A stretch of DNA of 64,000 bases, taken from positions 27,487 through 91,486 of the forward strand of contig CAKVLI010000005.1 in assembly GCA_934757155.1 (NCBI GenBank), given 5' to 3'. The DNA is from an uncultured Candidatus Melainabacteria bacterium. GTDB lineage: Bacteria; Cyanobacteriota; Vampirovibrionia; Gastranaerophilales; Gastranaerophilaceae. Below the pieces are notes generated by a model. That model saw only the letters and a list, made by a program, of their open reading frames with translations. It was not told the origin of the DNA and made no database searches. Positions 50,142 through 59,756 of the stretch are shown piece by piece (within the stretch, counting starts at the first letter, position 1; the number at the start of each line of letters is the position of its first letter). Position numbers and translations under genes: made by a program.

Positions 50142-51359
50142 ATGTTGTTATCTATAGTTTCGTTTTTAGTCGGTGCATTAGTAGCAGGAGCTGTTTCTTA
50201 TGCAATATTTATAGGACGTGAAGCCAAAGCAAAAGAAGAGTTGGTCAAATTACGTACAGTGATTGACTCAACTGCGTCTATGCAGGAGATGATTAAACGT
50301 GATTTTGTACAACTTGCAAATGAAACGATTAAAAAAGAACAGGAAGATTTGAGAAAACAAAACCGTGAAACTCTGGAAGAAAAAATCTTGCCTTTAACAA
50401 AAGAGTTGGGTGAATTTAAGGACAAAGTAGAAAAATTCAACCTTTCAGGAGTAGAGAATACAACGAAAATTGTTGAGCAAATCGGCAATTTAGAGAAAAA
50501 TAACAAAGTTATTGAGCAAGAGGCAAAAAATCTTGTCGAAGCTTTGACAAAGAACCAAAATACAAAAGGTTCTTACGGCGAAAATCTTCTTGATACGATT
50601 TTGCAATCTTGCGGGATGCAAGAAGGGGTGCATTATACAAAACAATTCGTAACAAAATCTGCTAACCTTAAAGATGATGAAATGCATACAATTCGTCCGG
50701 ATGTTGTTATTAATCTACCGAATGACAGACATTTGATTATTGATTCAAAAGTTACTTTAACGAGTTATTTAGATTATATCGAAGACAATTCAAAATTGAG
50801 TGAGTTCAAATCAGAAGTTAAGAAAAGAATTACGGATTTGGCAAATAAAAATTATCAAAACGCAGGGGATTTATCTCAGCCGGATTTTGTTCTGATGTAC
50901 ATGCCAATTGAATCTTCCGTAAATCTTTTGTATGAAGATGCGGATTTGATTAAGCAAGCTTATAAAGCAAACATAATTATTGTCGGAACTTCTTCTTTGC
51001 TCACAACAGTAAGGCTTGTAAATCAATTGCTTGCACAGCAGAAGCAATCAGAAAGCATTAATCAAATAGTTAGTGCAGGTACAAATCTTTATGAAACATT
51101 TGTACAGTTCTGCGAAGACTTGATTGACGTTCAGAAAAGATTTGATGATGTTTCTTCAAAACTTACCACTACAATTAACAGATTTAAGCGCGGAAACAGA
51201 AATAAACCGAGCTTGTTCTCTCAAGTGCAGTCACTTAAAGATTTTGGGATAAATTCGACAAAAGAAATCCCGCAAAAACTTTTGGAAGATGTTGAAGACG
51301 AAATTCCTATGATAGAAAATAAAGAAGAAGATTTAAACGGAGTGTTTACGAATGGCTAA
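50142..51359 (+). CDS. rmuC: RmuC-family DNA recombination protein
   Basis: 405 aa. One membrane anchor (about 3-22), a long coiled coil (25-130), then the RmuC nuclease-like core: KGSYGENLLDTILQSCG, YTKQF, RPDVVINLPNDRHLIIDSKVTL and DFVLMYMPIESSVNLL. It limits genome inversions between short repeats in E. coli, notable beside a genome rich in palindromes. Overlaps the regulator gene by 8 bases. Confidence 0.92.
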   Translation: MLLSIVSFLVGALVAGAVSYAIFIGREAKAKEELVKLRTVIDSTASMQEMIKRDFVQLANETIKKEQEDLRKQNRETLEEKILPLTKELGEFKDKVEKFNLSGVENTTKIVEQIGNLEKNNKVIEQEAKNLVEALTKNQNTKGSYGENLLDTILQSCGMQEGVHYTKQFVTKSANLKDDEMHTIRPDVVINLPNDRHLIIDSKVTLTSYLDYIEDNSKLSEFKSEVKKRITDLANKNYQNAGDLSQPDFVLMYMPIESSVNLLYEDADLIKQAYKANIIIVGTSSLLTTVRLVNQLLAQQKQSESINQIVSAGTNLYETFVQFCEDLIDVQKRFDDVSSKLTTTINRFKRGNRNKPSLFSQVQSLKDFGINSTKEIPQKLLEDVEDEIPMIENKEEDLNGVFTNG

Positions 51360-52047
51360 AATACTGGTTGTTGATGATGATAAGGCGATAAATGAATTGA
51401 TAAAAGTGAACCTTGAATTGCAGGGTTACGAAGTTATACAGGCATATGACGGAACGGAAGGGTTTGCGCTTGCAAAACAAGAAGAACCGTCTTTAATAGT
51501 TTTGGATGTTATGATGCCTGAGGTGGACGGATTTACGGTTGCTCAAAGAATTCGTCAGTGTCCGAAAATCGCTGACACTCCGATAATTATGCTCACTGCA
51601 TTATCTGAACTAAACGACAAGGTGAACGGTTTCAATCTCGGGGTGGACGATTATTTGACCAAGCCATTTGAGCCGGATGAGCTTGTTGTAAGGGTTAGAG
51701 CTTTGTTGAAGAGAACTAATCAAATTCCGAAAACCTCTGCAGTAAGGGATTTGTTAACATATAAGGAAATTACACTTATTCCGGAATCTTATAGTGTTCA
51801 GATTAATGAAAAAGTACAGAAACTTACTCCGATTGAGTATGATATATTCAATCTGTTGTTCCAAAATCATGGGAATATGGTTTCCGCAAAACGTCTTCTT
51901 AAAGAGATTTGGGGCTACGAGCCTGATGACAGCGTAGAAACAATCAGGGTTCATATACGTCACCTAAGAAGCAAGATTGATAAGATTTCCGGTGACAAAA
52001 AGTATATTGAAACGATTTATGGTGGCGGATACAAATTGAATATATAG
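51352..52047 (+). CDS. OmpR/PhoB-family response regulator
   Basis: 231 aa. Receiver: KILVVDDDKAINE, LIVLDVMMPEVDG (phospho-acceptor Asp near 53), IIMLTAL and YLTKPF. Winged helix: LTPIEYDIFNLLFQNHGNMV, RLLKEIWGYEPDDSVETIRV and YIETIYGGGYKLN. The same architecture as RpaB, RpaA and PhoB. No histidine kinase is adjacent, which is also the case for RpaB in cyanobacteria. It is one candidate for the protein that binds the HLR1-like repeats of this window. Overlap with rmuC shows it is translated from the same message. Confidence 0.9.
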   Translation: MAKILVVDDDKAINELIKVNLELQGYEVIQAYDGTEGFALAKQEEPSLIVLDVMMPEVDGFTVAQRIRQCPKIADTPIIMLTALSELNDKVNGFNLGVDDYLTKPFEPDELVVRVRALLKRTNQIPKTSAVRDLLTYKEITLIPESYSVQINEKVQKLTPIEYDIFNLLFQNHGNMVSAKRLLKEIWGYEPDDSVETIRVHIRHLRSKIDKISGDKKYIETIYGGGYKLNI

Positions 52048-52096
52048 TTGTGTTTGTTCCTGGATGGTCTTATAATATAAGTATTGGGACAGAGGA

Positions 52097-53935
52097 ATGA
52101 AGAGAAGTTTATTATTTTTATTTTGTATTTTGACTTTTCTGAGCGAATGTGTATTCGCTCAAGATGTCTATGCGCCTTATCTTCCTGCTCAAAACGAAGT
52201 AATATTCAATCAATCAATGTTTAGAGTTGATGTGATTGACCCTGTCGCGTCAACAAACTGGAAAGGTATTAATTATCCGGGGCTTCGTGGCTCAAACCAA
52301 TTAGTGATTTACACTCCTGCATTCGGTTATCGCACAAATACGAACGAATTTGGAACAGAAGCTATTGTTGTGGGTGACACGGTTACTTCTCTAAGCGGTG
52401 CAGACTCTTTAATCCCTGCGAACGGTTTTGTAATAAGCGGGCATGGTGCCGCAAAAAAATGGATTAACGAAAATATTATGGTTGGTGCAAAAATTTCTAT
52501 TGATGTAGAAAAAAAGACCATAACTGCTTATATAACGTCAGAAACTTTTCTATACAGTGCAAAAGAAAAAGTCCGTGAAGTTCAGACTATGATGGCATAT
52601 TATGTGCAAAATTCAAATTGTTATAATCAAAGAAAAACAGAACAAAACTTGAACAAAGCAAAAGATATGATAAATAAGGCTCAAAGAAATGGAGAGGATT
52701 CTCAAAAGTATTCTTCTCGTGCAATTGAGTACGCAAACTCTGCTATGTCAACGGTTATACCTTATGATTCATCTGAATTGAAAGGGGTTTGGATTCGTCC
52801 GACTTATTATGACAGAAAAAGTATTGAACAAGTATTAGATAATCTTTGTGATGCCGGAATTAACAATATATTCATAGAAACTTATTATCACGGCAAGACT
52901 ATTTTTCCGTCTCAGACGATGGAAAAATACGGGTTTATCAAGCAATACGAAGATTATGTCGGCTTTGATCCGCTAAGAATTTGGATAATGGAAGCTCACA
53001 GACGCGGAATAAAAGTTCATATCTGGTTTCAAACGTATTATGTCGGTAACAAACCGCCTGAAACAAATCCGCAATACATTCTGGCGGTTCATCCTGAGTG
53101 GGCAAATTACCAAAAGAAAAATGCAGACTCTGAAACAATTGCATACTCTGTATCTGAACACAACGGATATTTTATCGATCCTGCCAATCCTCAGGTTCAA
53201 AATTTCTTATACGAATTGTTATGTGAAATCGTGGAACGCTACAAACCTGACGGTATAAACCTCGACTACATCAGATACCCGCAATCACTTTCTCCGATAT
53301 ACCCGAATTACGATATGTCTAACTGGGGCTATACTCAGTTTGCGAGAAGTGAATTTAAAGACATGTATGGAGTCGATCCGATAGAACTAAAACCGAATGA
53401 CGCGCTTTGGCCGTACTGGAGAGTTTATCGTTGTACAAAAGTTTCAAACTTCGTACGTAAAGCAAGTTCACTCTGTCGTTCGAATGACATACTGTTGACT
53501 GCGGTTATTTTCCCGAACAGAACAAGTGCAATGGATACAAAGCTTCAAGACTGGAAAAATTGGTCAATGAATGATTTCATAGATGGCTTCACACCTCTAT
53601 TTTTGACCTGTGATGATAAAACGGCAATGAGTCTTATGGAAGAGGTTTTGCGTAATAAATCTGCTAGTACAAAACTTTATGCAGGGCTTTTTGTTACCTT
53701 TATGAACGGTTCAGATACAGATTTGATTAAACAAATTCACGCAGCAAGACGTTATTCCCTGAACGGATTGATATTATTTGACTATGCTCACCTAAAAGAG
53801 AACTATGTCAGTACTCTGACAGAAAGTGTTTTCCGTCCGCTCAAAAAAGAAATTGTTATACAAGAAGATGATGTTCAAAAACCTGATGGTACAGTCCAAT
53901 TTATGACAAAGGAAAAGAGACGTGGCAGAAGATAG
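52097..53935 (+). CDS. Secreted GHL10-type glycoside hydrolase-like protein, 612 aa
   Basis: Signal peptide MKRSLLFLFCILTFLSECVFA. Residues about 30-160 form a beta domain; a short helical linker follows; from about 230 a TIM-barrel of the GHL10/YngK type (KGVWIRPTYYDRKSIEQVLD, INNIFIETYYHG, RGIKVHIWFQTYY, YKPDGINLDYIRYP). The family is thought to act on cell wall or polysaccharide, and no substrate is proven. AGAGGA precedes the ATG. The 61-aa gene overlaps the end by 14 bases. Confidence 0.85.
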   Translation: MKRSLLFLFCILTFLSECVFAQDVYAPYLPAQNEVIFNQSMFRVDVIDPVASTNWKGINYPGLRGSNQLVIYTPAFGYRTNTNEFGTEAIVVGDTVTSLSGADSLIPANGFVISGHGAAKKWINENIMVGAKISIDVEKKTITAYITSETFLYSAKEKVREVQTMMAYYVQNSNCYNQRKTEQNLNKAKDMINKAQRNGEDSQKYSSRAIEYANSAMSTVIPYDSSELKGVWIRPTYYDRKSIEQVLDNLCDAGINNIFIETYYHGKTIFPSQTMEKYGFIKQYEDYVGFDPLRIWIMEAHRRGIKVHIWFQTYYVGNKPPETNPQYILAVHPEWANYQKKNADSETIAYSVSEHNGYFIDPANPQVQNFLYELLCEIVERYKPDGINLDYIRYPQSLSPIYPNYDMSNWGYTQFARSEFKDMYGVDPIELKPNDALWPYWRVYRCTKVSNFVRKASSLCRSNDILLTAVIFPNRTSAMDTKLQDWKNWSMNDFIDGFTPLFLTCDDKTAMSLMEEVLRNKSASTKLYAGLFVTFMNGSDTDLIKQIHAARRYSLNGLILFDYAHLKENYVSTLTESVFRPLKKEIVIQEDDVQKPDGTVQFMTKEKRRGRR

Positions 53936-54107
53936 TCCGAAACGACAGTTTTTAGGAATATGGTTTGATTGCTGTCACGTGTATGGCAGAATCTACAAAA
54001 CCAAAGACGGCACTGCCTATACAGGCAGATGCCCGAAATGCTTGCGCTCTGTTCGTGTTCGTGTAGGCGAAGGCGGTACGAACCAACGCTTCTTCCGCGG
54101 GGGGTAG
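53922..54107 (+). CDS. Small zinc-ribbon-like protein, 61 aa
   Basis: Conserved-looking CCHVYGRIYK, CPKCLRSVRVRVG and GTNQRFFR segments, with two Cys pairs that fit a zinc-binding site. Start (ATG at 53922) overlaps the hydrolase gene by 14 bases, giving coupled translation. The stop is immediately followed by the dispersed GGGGTAAA repeat. I recall this motif in widespread unannotated small proteins but cannot name a function. Confidence 0.78.
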   Translation: MAEDSPKRQFLGIWFDCCHVYGRIYKTKDGTAYTGRCPKCLRSVRVRVGEGGTNQRFFRGG

Positions 54108-54444
54108 GGGTAAAGGGGTAAATGTATCTGGTAAAAAGTGGAACTACTAAACTGAAGGCTAGTAGGTTACAGAGGGAACGTATTGGTTGATTGGAATAAT
54201 TGTCGTGCTGAACTTGTTTCAGCACCTTACCAGCTGGTAATTTTACGCCTAACCGGTCAGGTCCTGAACTAAATTCAGGACGACATTATACTATAATAAG
54301 CTGAGTTTCATCATCCTTTACACTTCACTTCCAAACTTAAAATGGTATTACATCTCCCGAGGTGTGAAGTAATAATTCAAACTTAAATATGTTGCTCGAA
54401 ACCTAATTTTGATGTAATAATAGATTATTACATAGGAGATTATT
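54108..54444. repeat. Intergenic repeats before the PepT-like gene
   Basis: Right after the 61-aa gene is AGGGGTAAATGTATCTGG-type dispersed repeat (about 54108-54135). A composite palindrome spans 54202-54284 with arms GTCGTGCTGAA and TTCAGGACGAC, enclosing GTGCTGAAC/TTCAGCAC and CCTGAAC/TTCAGG hairpins and TACCAGCTGGTA. Then a near-inverted pair around 54315-54370 (CACTTCAC and GTGTGAAG). No gene is supported. Confidence 0.7.
54412..54433 (+). promoter_or_regulatory. Perfect palindromic operator at the PepT-like promoter
   Basis: Arms ATGTAATAAT (54412-54421) and ATTATTACAT (54424-54433) separated by AG form a perfect 10-bp inverted repeat that ends just before the AGGAG of the gene. The size and AT-richness fit a dimeric repressor site (Fur-like or other), but the regulator is unknown. 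Confidence 0.55.
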
Positions 54445-55683
54445 ATGAGTTTAGATGATTTGAGAAAAGATAACGAAGTTTTAGACATTTTTTGTAATCT
54501 TGTTTCAATACCTTCTCCTTCCCTGAAAGAGGAAAAAGTTATTGATTGGATTCTTGATTTTTGTGCAAAAAATGGTATAAATGGTAAGAAAGATAATTAT
54601 GGAAATATTTATATAAATATCCCGGCGACTGATTCAAGCAAAGAGCCGATAATGTTATCATCCCATATGGATGTTGTCGGTGATGATAGTCCTGTAAATA
54701 TTTATTTAGACGGAGAATTTATTAAGGCTGAGGGCAGAACTCTCGGAGCTGATGATAAAGTCGGTGTTGCTTGCGCTTTAATGCTGGCAAAAGAACTGAC
54801 GAACTCTAAAGAAATCTCCCACGGAGGTTTGGAAATTACGTTTACACGTGATGAAGAAACCGGCATGAGCGGTATAGAACACGTTGAATTTGATAAAATT
54901 CTCTCAAAATATGTTCTTGTGTGTGACGCGGATAAATTAGGTCAATTACAGATTTCCGGCGCAAGCTATACGAACGCAAAAATTACTGTGGAAGGCTTGA
55001 AAGGCGGTCATTCAGGAATTGATATTGGGGATAAAACAAGGTTGAATGCAGCGAAACTTATTGCTGAATTGTTGGCAAAATTCCCACAAGGTGCATACTA
55101 CTCAGATGAAACCGGTGTAATTACTTCTTGTAATCTTGGCGCAATCGTTGCGGGTGGAGTTCAAAACTCTGTTGCATCAATTGTTGAAAAGGGAATTAAA
55201 ACAAATGATTATATAACAGAGATAATGAAAAAGACTGCCACCAATATTATCAACACTTTGGGTATGGCATCTTATTCAATAAGAAGTGCCAGTTTAGCTA
55301 AAGAAGCAGAACTCAAAAACTTGATGTCATCAATTGTAGATGAGTTCAACAAAGAACACGAAGGCTTGGCTAAAGCTACTATTGAGTTTGAAGTACATCT
55401 TCCACCTTTTGAAAAAGCAGAAGACGAAAGAATTGAAGAAGTGCATACAGAAGCTTGCGAACGTGCAGGTATCCAAAATGATATCTCTTCATTCCACGCA
55501 GGTGCAGAAACTCACATTTATTGCCAGCATAAAAACTCCAAAGGAGAAACTTTTATGCCATTTTTGCTTGGTTTGGCGGATGTTTATAATATGCACTCTG
55601 CCGCTGAGAAGGTTGATTATAGGACTCTTCTTAAGGGATATGAAGTTATCAGAAATACGTTTATAATTTTTAATAAGGCCTAA
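54445..55683 (+). CDS. pepT: PepT-like M20 metallopeptidase
   Basis: 412 aa. Metal-site motifs in order: SSHMDVV (about 72-78), LGADDKVGVA, TRDEETGMSG (near 134), VCDADK, and a dimerisation lid with GLKGGHSGIDIG. Two metal ions cleave an N-terminal residue from tripeptides. M20 carboxypeptidase or dipeptidase variants cannot be excluded. Controlled by the palindrome 54412-54433 and AGGAG. A small gene follows 15 bases later. Confidence 0.85.
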   Translation: MSLDDLRKDNEVLDIFCNLVSIPSPSLKEEKVIDWILDFCAKNGINGKKDNYGNIYINIPATDSSKEPIMLSSHMDVVGDDSPVNIYLDGEFIKAEGRTLGADDKVGVACALMLAKELTNSKEISHGGLEITFTRDEETGMSGIEHVEFDKILSKYVLVCDADKLGQLQISGASYTNAKITVEGLKGGHSGIDIGDKTRLNAAKLIAELLAKFPQGAYYSDETGVITSCNLGAIVAGGVQNSVASIVEKGIKTNDYITEIMKKTATNIINTLGMASYSIRSASLAKEAELKNLMSSIVDEFNKEHEGLAKATIEFEVHLPPFEKAEDERIEEVHTEACERAGIQNDISSFHAGAETHIYCQHKNSKGETFMPFLLGLADVYNMHSAAEKVDYRTLLKGYEVIRNTFIIFNKA

Positions 55684-55698
55684 AGAAAGGGCGTGTGT

Positions 55699-56019
55699 AT
55701 GAAAGTTGCAAATATTACAGAAGGACCGTACGGATTCCATTATATGAAGACTCCGGATTCACAAGTTTTTCGACCGACTGAACTTGGAGAAGGGATTTAT
55801 AACAAACTGGCACCTCATATGGATGTTTTGGAAAAGGCTTCAAAATTGGCTAAGCGTCCTATTCAGTTTTATCCGAAAAGTGAAAATATAACCCTAATGA
55901 ATTTTGGGGCATATACTACGGTTTTGAAAAATGATGAACCTGTTGTAGGCAAACTTTATCAACATTTTGATAAGGTTTTTAAAGATTTACCAAAAAGGAT
56001 AGCGAAAAAATTAAGATAA
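55699..56019 (+). CDS. Small hypothetical protein, 106 aa
   Basis: ATG at 55699 with AAAGG upstream. A GTG two codons earlier is possible. Soluble, mixed fold, basic C-terminus (KRIAKKLR). No signal peptide. Ends 4 bases before a strong terminator (56023-56053), so it closes the transcript begun at the PepT-like gene. Unknown. Confidence 0.65.
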   Translation: MKVANITEGPYGFHYMKTPDSQVFRPTELGEGIYNKLAPHMDVLEKASKLAKRPIQFYPKSENITLMNFGAYTTVLKNDEPVVGKLYQHFDKVFKDLPKRIAKKLR

Positions 56020-56022
56020 TAA

Positions 56023-56053
56023 AAAAGCTCTAAGTTTAACTTAGAGCTTTTTT
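56023..56053. terminator. Bidirectional terminator
   Basis: AAAGCTCTAAGT and ACTTAGAGCTTT pair over a 4-base loop with A- and T-runs outside, so it works for both the plus 106-aa gene and the minus GGGtGRT gene. Confidence 0.88.
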
Positions 56054-56074
56054 TATTGGACTTTTTATAGTCAA

Positions 56075-57076
56075 CTATGCCATAGCTTTTTCAACAGCAA
56101 CGGCAACAGCAACTGTAGCACCAACCATAGGGTTGTTACCCATACCGATAACGCCCATCATTTCTACGTGAGCAGGAACTGATGAAGAACCTGCAAATTG
56201 AGCATCACCGTGCATTCTACCCATAGTATCTGTCATACCGTAAGAAGCAGGACCTGCTGCAACGTTGTCAGGGTGAAGTGTACGACCTGTACCACCACCT
56301 GAAGCAACTGAGAAGTATTTTCTGCCATTTTCCCAGCACCATTTTTTGTAAGTACCTGCAACAGGGTGTTGGAATCTTGTAGGGTTAGTTGAGTTACCTG
56401 TGATAGAAACATCAACGCCTTCTTTAATCATGATAGCAACGCCTTCGTTAACGTCATCAGCACCGTAGCATCTAACTTTAGCTCTTTCGCCGTCAGAGAA
56501 CGGAGTTTCTTTAACGATTTTTAATTCGCCTGTTTTGTAATCGTAATCTGTTTCAACAGCTGTGAAACCGTTGATTCTTGCGATAACGTAAGCTGCGTCT
56601 TTACCAAGACCGTTCAAGATAACTCTCAAAGGAGTTTTTCTAACTTTGTTAGCATTTCTTGCGATACCGATAGCACCTTCAGCAGCTGCGAAAGATTCGT
56701 GACCTGCCAAGAAGCAGAAACAGTTAGTTTCTTCTCTCAACAACATAGCTGCCAAGTTACCGTGACCGATACCAACTTGTCTTCTGTCACCAACAGAACC
56801 GGGAACTGCGAAAGCTTGCAAGCCTAAGCCGATAGCTTCAGCAGCATCTGCAGCGTTCTTGATACCTTTTTTGATTGCGATAGCGCAACCGAGAGTATAA
56901 GCCCAAGATGCGTTGTCGAATGCGATAGGCTGAATGCCTTTAACGATAGCATCTACGTCGATGCCTTTTGATAAGCATAAATCGCGAGCTTCTTCCAAAG
57001 ATTTGAAACCGTATTCCGGTAAAACTTTTTTAAGAGTAGCTTCACGTCTATCTTGTCCTTCAAATTTTACTGTCAT
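56075..57076 (-). CDS. GGGtGRT protein
   Basis: 333 aa. Contains the diagnostic GGGTGRTLHPDN (about residues 250-262), and blocks AGHESFAAAEGAIGIAR and VNEGVAIMIKEGVDVSITGN. This family is well conserved among anaerobes and travels with an IscU-like scaffold protein, as here (94 bases upstream on the same strand), but its reaction is unknown. The soluble Rossmann-like layout suggests a nucleotide or cofactor role. Confidence 0.85.
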   Translation of the reverse strand: MTVKFEGQDRREATLKKVLPEYGFKSLEEARDLCLSKGIDVDAIVKGIQPIAFDNASWAYTLGCAIAIKKGIKNAADAAEAIGLGLQAFAVPGSVGDRRQVGIGHGNLAAMLLREETNCFCFLAGHESFAAAEGAIGIARNANKVRKTPLRVILNGLGKDAAYVIARINGFTAVETDYDYKTGELKIVKETPFSDGERAKVRCYGADDVNEGVAIMIKEGVDVSITGNSTNPTRFQHPVAGTYKKWCWENGRKYFSVASGGGTGRTLHPDNVAAGPASYGMTDTMGRMHGDAQFAGSSSVPAHVEMMGVIGMGNNPMVGATVAVAVAVEKAMA

Positions 57077-57170
57077 ATTTTATTTCCTTTTTTTAATTAT
57101 TAACTCTATCTATTTGAGGCAGACCTGTAATAAACCGATGTCTGCCGACCCAAGGTCTATGTGCTCAGCA

Positions 57171-57872
57171 CTACTCTTCTCTTGGATCGATGTACTTAAC
57201 GGCGTCAGCAAATCTGCCGTAAGTACCGATATTTTTCTCATAAGCTTCTTTAGGGTCAACGCCTTTTTTGATAGCGTCCATAACTTTACCGAGGTTAACG
57301 AACTTGTAGCCGATAACTTCGTTGTTTTTATCAAGACCTAACTGAAGAATATATCCTTCTGTCAAAGAAAGGTACCTAACGCCTTTTTGCTTAGTTGAGT
57401 GGATTGTACCACACATAGAGCAAAGACCTTTACCTAAATCTTCAAGTCCTGCACCAACAGGAAGACCGTTTTCAGAGAACGCTGATTGAGTTCTGCCGTA
57501 TACGATTTGCAAGAACAATTCTCTCATTGCAACGTTGATAGCGTCACAAACAAGGTCAGTGTTCAAAGCTTCGAGGATTGTTTTACCGGGAAGAATTTCA
57601 CCCGCCATAGCAGCAGAGTGAGTCATACCTGAACATCCGATAGTTTCAACCAATGCTTCTTGGATAACACCTTCTTTAACGTTAAGAGTTAATTTGCAGG
57701 TACCTTGTTGAGGAGCACAGCATCCGCAACCGTGAGTAAGACCTGAAATATCTTTGATTTCTTTACATTTTGTCCATTCGCCTTCTTGAGGGATTGGAGC
57801 CGGTACACCTTTAACACCACGGCATACGCAGCATTTGTTTTCAATTTCTTGAGTAATTTCTATTTTGCCCAT
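57171..57872 (-). CDS. IscU-like iron-sulfur cluster scaffold protein, partner of GGGtGRT
   Basis: 233 aa. Cysteine clusters KCCVCRGVKG and HGCGCCAPQ at the N-terminus, then ETIGCSGMTHSAAMAGEI, KGLCSMCGTIHS and an NifU-N-like core. AGGAGGT before the ATG is a strong RBS. Likely builds or carries an iron-sulfur cluster delivered to the GGGtGRT protein. Both genes form a conserved two-gene operon. Confidence 0.8.
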   Translation of the reverse strand: MGKIEITQEIENKCCVCRGVKGVPAPIPQEGEWTKCKEIKDISGLTHGCGCCAPQQGTCKLTLNVKEGVIQEALVETIGCSGMTHSAAMAGEILPGKTILEALNTDLVCDAINVAMRELFLQIVYGRTQSAFSENGLPVGAGLEDLGKGLCSMCGTIHSTKQKGVRYLSLTEGYILQLGLDKNNEVIGYKFVNLGKVMDAIKKGVDPKEAYEKNIGTYGRFADAVKYIDPREE

Positions 57873-57973
57873 TTGACCTCCTTATAAATCAAAAAAATAA
57901 GCCATTCTTCATATGTTATAGATTATATAACAAACAAAAATATAATAAAAATCATTCAAGAAATTAAATAGAA

Positions 57974-59746
57974 TTAAATTATGGTCTGCATTTTACCTTG
58001 AGAATTAAGCGTTATTATGATGTTTTCGTTTTCCGGGTTTTGAAATCTTATTTGAGCGCCGACTTTTTCCATGTCATCATCTGCGTAGTAGGAACTAACT
58101 GTGATTCCTCTCATAAGTTCTCTTTTCAAGGTTTCTATAAACATTCTGACTTTTTCTCTTGTTGCATTTTCAAACTTTTTAGTCCCAAAGTTTTCGCTCA
58201 ATACAAATCTTTCGATAAATCTTAATTTGCTGTGATTGCTAAATAGACCGGAGTTAAATACTTTTTCATTGTTAACGATATCCAACAAATATTTCAGACG
58301 ATTTTCATAGATATGTGTATCAAAATTAGATTCATCATAAATACGATGATTTTTCCCGTAGATGTATCCTACAAGATTTTTATATTTTGTACGGTTATTG
58401 TTTCGATAATAATCTTTTTTAAGTTCATCAATTATGTCATTTCCATCCAATTCGGCTTTATCATTTGAGGTTAAAGTTATTTCTTGTGATTTTATGAGCC
58501 CGAACAAAGTCGTAATTTTTTTGAATTTATTGTTGATAGAATAATCATCAGTTATTTTTACGTTGAAATCATTGTCATCATTTATGATGTCAATCTCTTT
58601 TGCATATTGAAGCATCAAAAACTCTGCAATTTTTTTGATATTTTCGTTTTTTACTCCGGCTTTTTTAAGTCCGTTGTATAGACGAAAATCAATTTTATCG
58701 CAAAGTTCACTGTTTGCGAAGTCTTTTACAGCTTCATTTGAAACCATTTTGTTAGCTAAGTCTACTATAAATATTTTCTTATCATTGCTTGTTGCAAGCT
58801 TTTCAAAAACAAGTTCGATTTGTTCTATATCATCAGGGAATTGTTTTTTCAAAACAGAAGTTGCTTTTGTAACAGTTTTAGGCGAGATATCAATAGACTC
58901 GTCGCTGAAAATCGTTTTTATTTTATCAAGTTTTTGCTCGAGTTCTTTTTGTTTCTCAGCTTCAGAAATTTTAATCTCTGGTACAACTGGTTGTTCGTCT
59001 AGCTTGATTTTAGTATTTTCGACGACAGCGCTTTCTTCTTCTTTTATAATATCTTCTTGTAGAACTTCTTGTTTCATTAAGTCCATAACATTTATGACCG
59101 GTGCAAAAGAGAGATATCCTGTGATTACATTGTCAAGTTTTTCTATATCGTCTGCATTTTCTTTTATTTCAACAAATATTTTGGGAATGAGTGTTTTGTT
59201 ATCAACCACTTCGTTGTTCAATGCATGTTTGTTATTTCTGTTAATTCCGCAGTATTCGTTAAATAACAATTTCAATTTATCAGAAATTGCCTCATTATCT
59301 CCAAATTTTTCGTTAACAAAATTTATATAATCACTTTCAATTTGAGGTTTTTTACCTCTCGGAGTTTTGAAAGCTATGTTGCTTTTTACTACTTGTATAT
59401 TCTCTTCTTCAGCTTTTTCTTCTGTCATTATTGGCTCAACCGGACGCTCTGGAGTTTCGATTAGGGTATCTTCTTTATTTTCAGAATTTGTTAAAATATT
59501 TGTCAAAGCTGCTGCTGTTGAAACAATGATTGAACCTAAAGTTTGCAAGAAAGTTTCTCTTTTTTTAGGGTTGTTGAAAGTGTCTTTGATAGAAGATGTG
59601 TTCAAACTTTTGAGAACATAATCTCCCAGTTCTTTTCCGATATCTGCTTTACCGGCTTTGAAGTTTGGATTAACCTGTGTATTTTGGGCAGGGGTAATGT
59701 TTTTAACGTTATTTTTCAAAACGAAATCGGGGCGTAAAAGTTCCAT
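57974..59746 (-). CDS. Unknown 590-aa protein, acidic, export-like N-terminus
   Basis: Not recognised. Residues 1-75 are flexible and polar. One hydrophobic segment (GSIIVSTAAALTNIL near 70-85) may insert in a membrane. Then an acidic low-complexity stretch (about 100-150, 230-290), and a large folded C-terminus with AKEIDIINDDNDFNVKITDD and GYIYGKNHRIYDE. AAGGAG before the ATG overlaps a palindrome. It is downstream of the 153-aa gene, 49 bases apart. No enzyme motif. Confidence 0.7.
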   Translation of the reverse strand: MELLRPDFVLKNNVKNITPAQNTQVNPNFKAGKADIGKELGDYVLKSLNTSSIKDTFNNPKKRETFLQTLGSIIVSTAAALTNILTNSENKEDTLIETPERPVEPIMTEEKAEEENIQVVKSNIAFKTPRGKKPQIESDYINFVNEKFGDNEAISDKLKLLFNEYCGINRNNKHALNNEVVDNKTLIPKIFVEIKENADDIEKLDNVITGYLSFAPVINVMDLMKQEVLQEDIIKEEESAVVENTKIKLDEQPVVPEIKISEAEKQKELEQKLDKIKTIFSDESIDISPKTVTKATSVLKKQFPDDIEQIELVFEKLATSNDKKIFIVDLANKMVSNEAVKDFANSELCDKIDFRLYNGLKKAGVKNENIKKIAEFLMLQYAKEIDIINDDNDFNVKITDDYSINNKFKKITTLFGLIKSQEITLTSNDKAELDGNDIIDELKKDYYRNNNRTKYKNLVGYIYGKNHRIYDESNFDTHIYENRLKYLLDIVNNEKVFNSGLFSNHSKLRFIERFVLSENFGTKKFENATREKVRMFIETLKRELMRGITVSSYYADDDMEKVGAQIRFQNPENENIIITLNSQGKMQTII

Positions 59747-59756
59747 GATAAACTCC

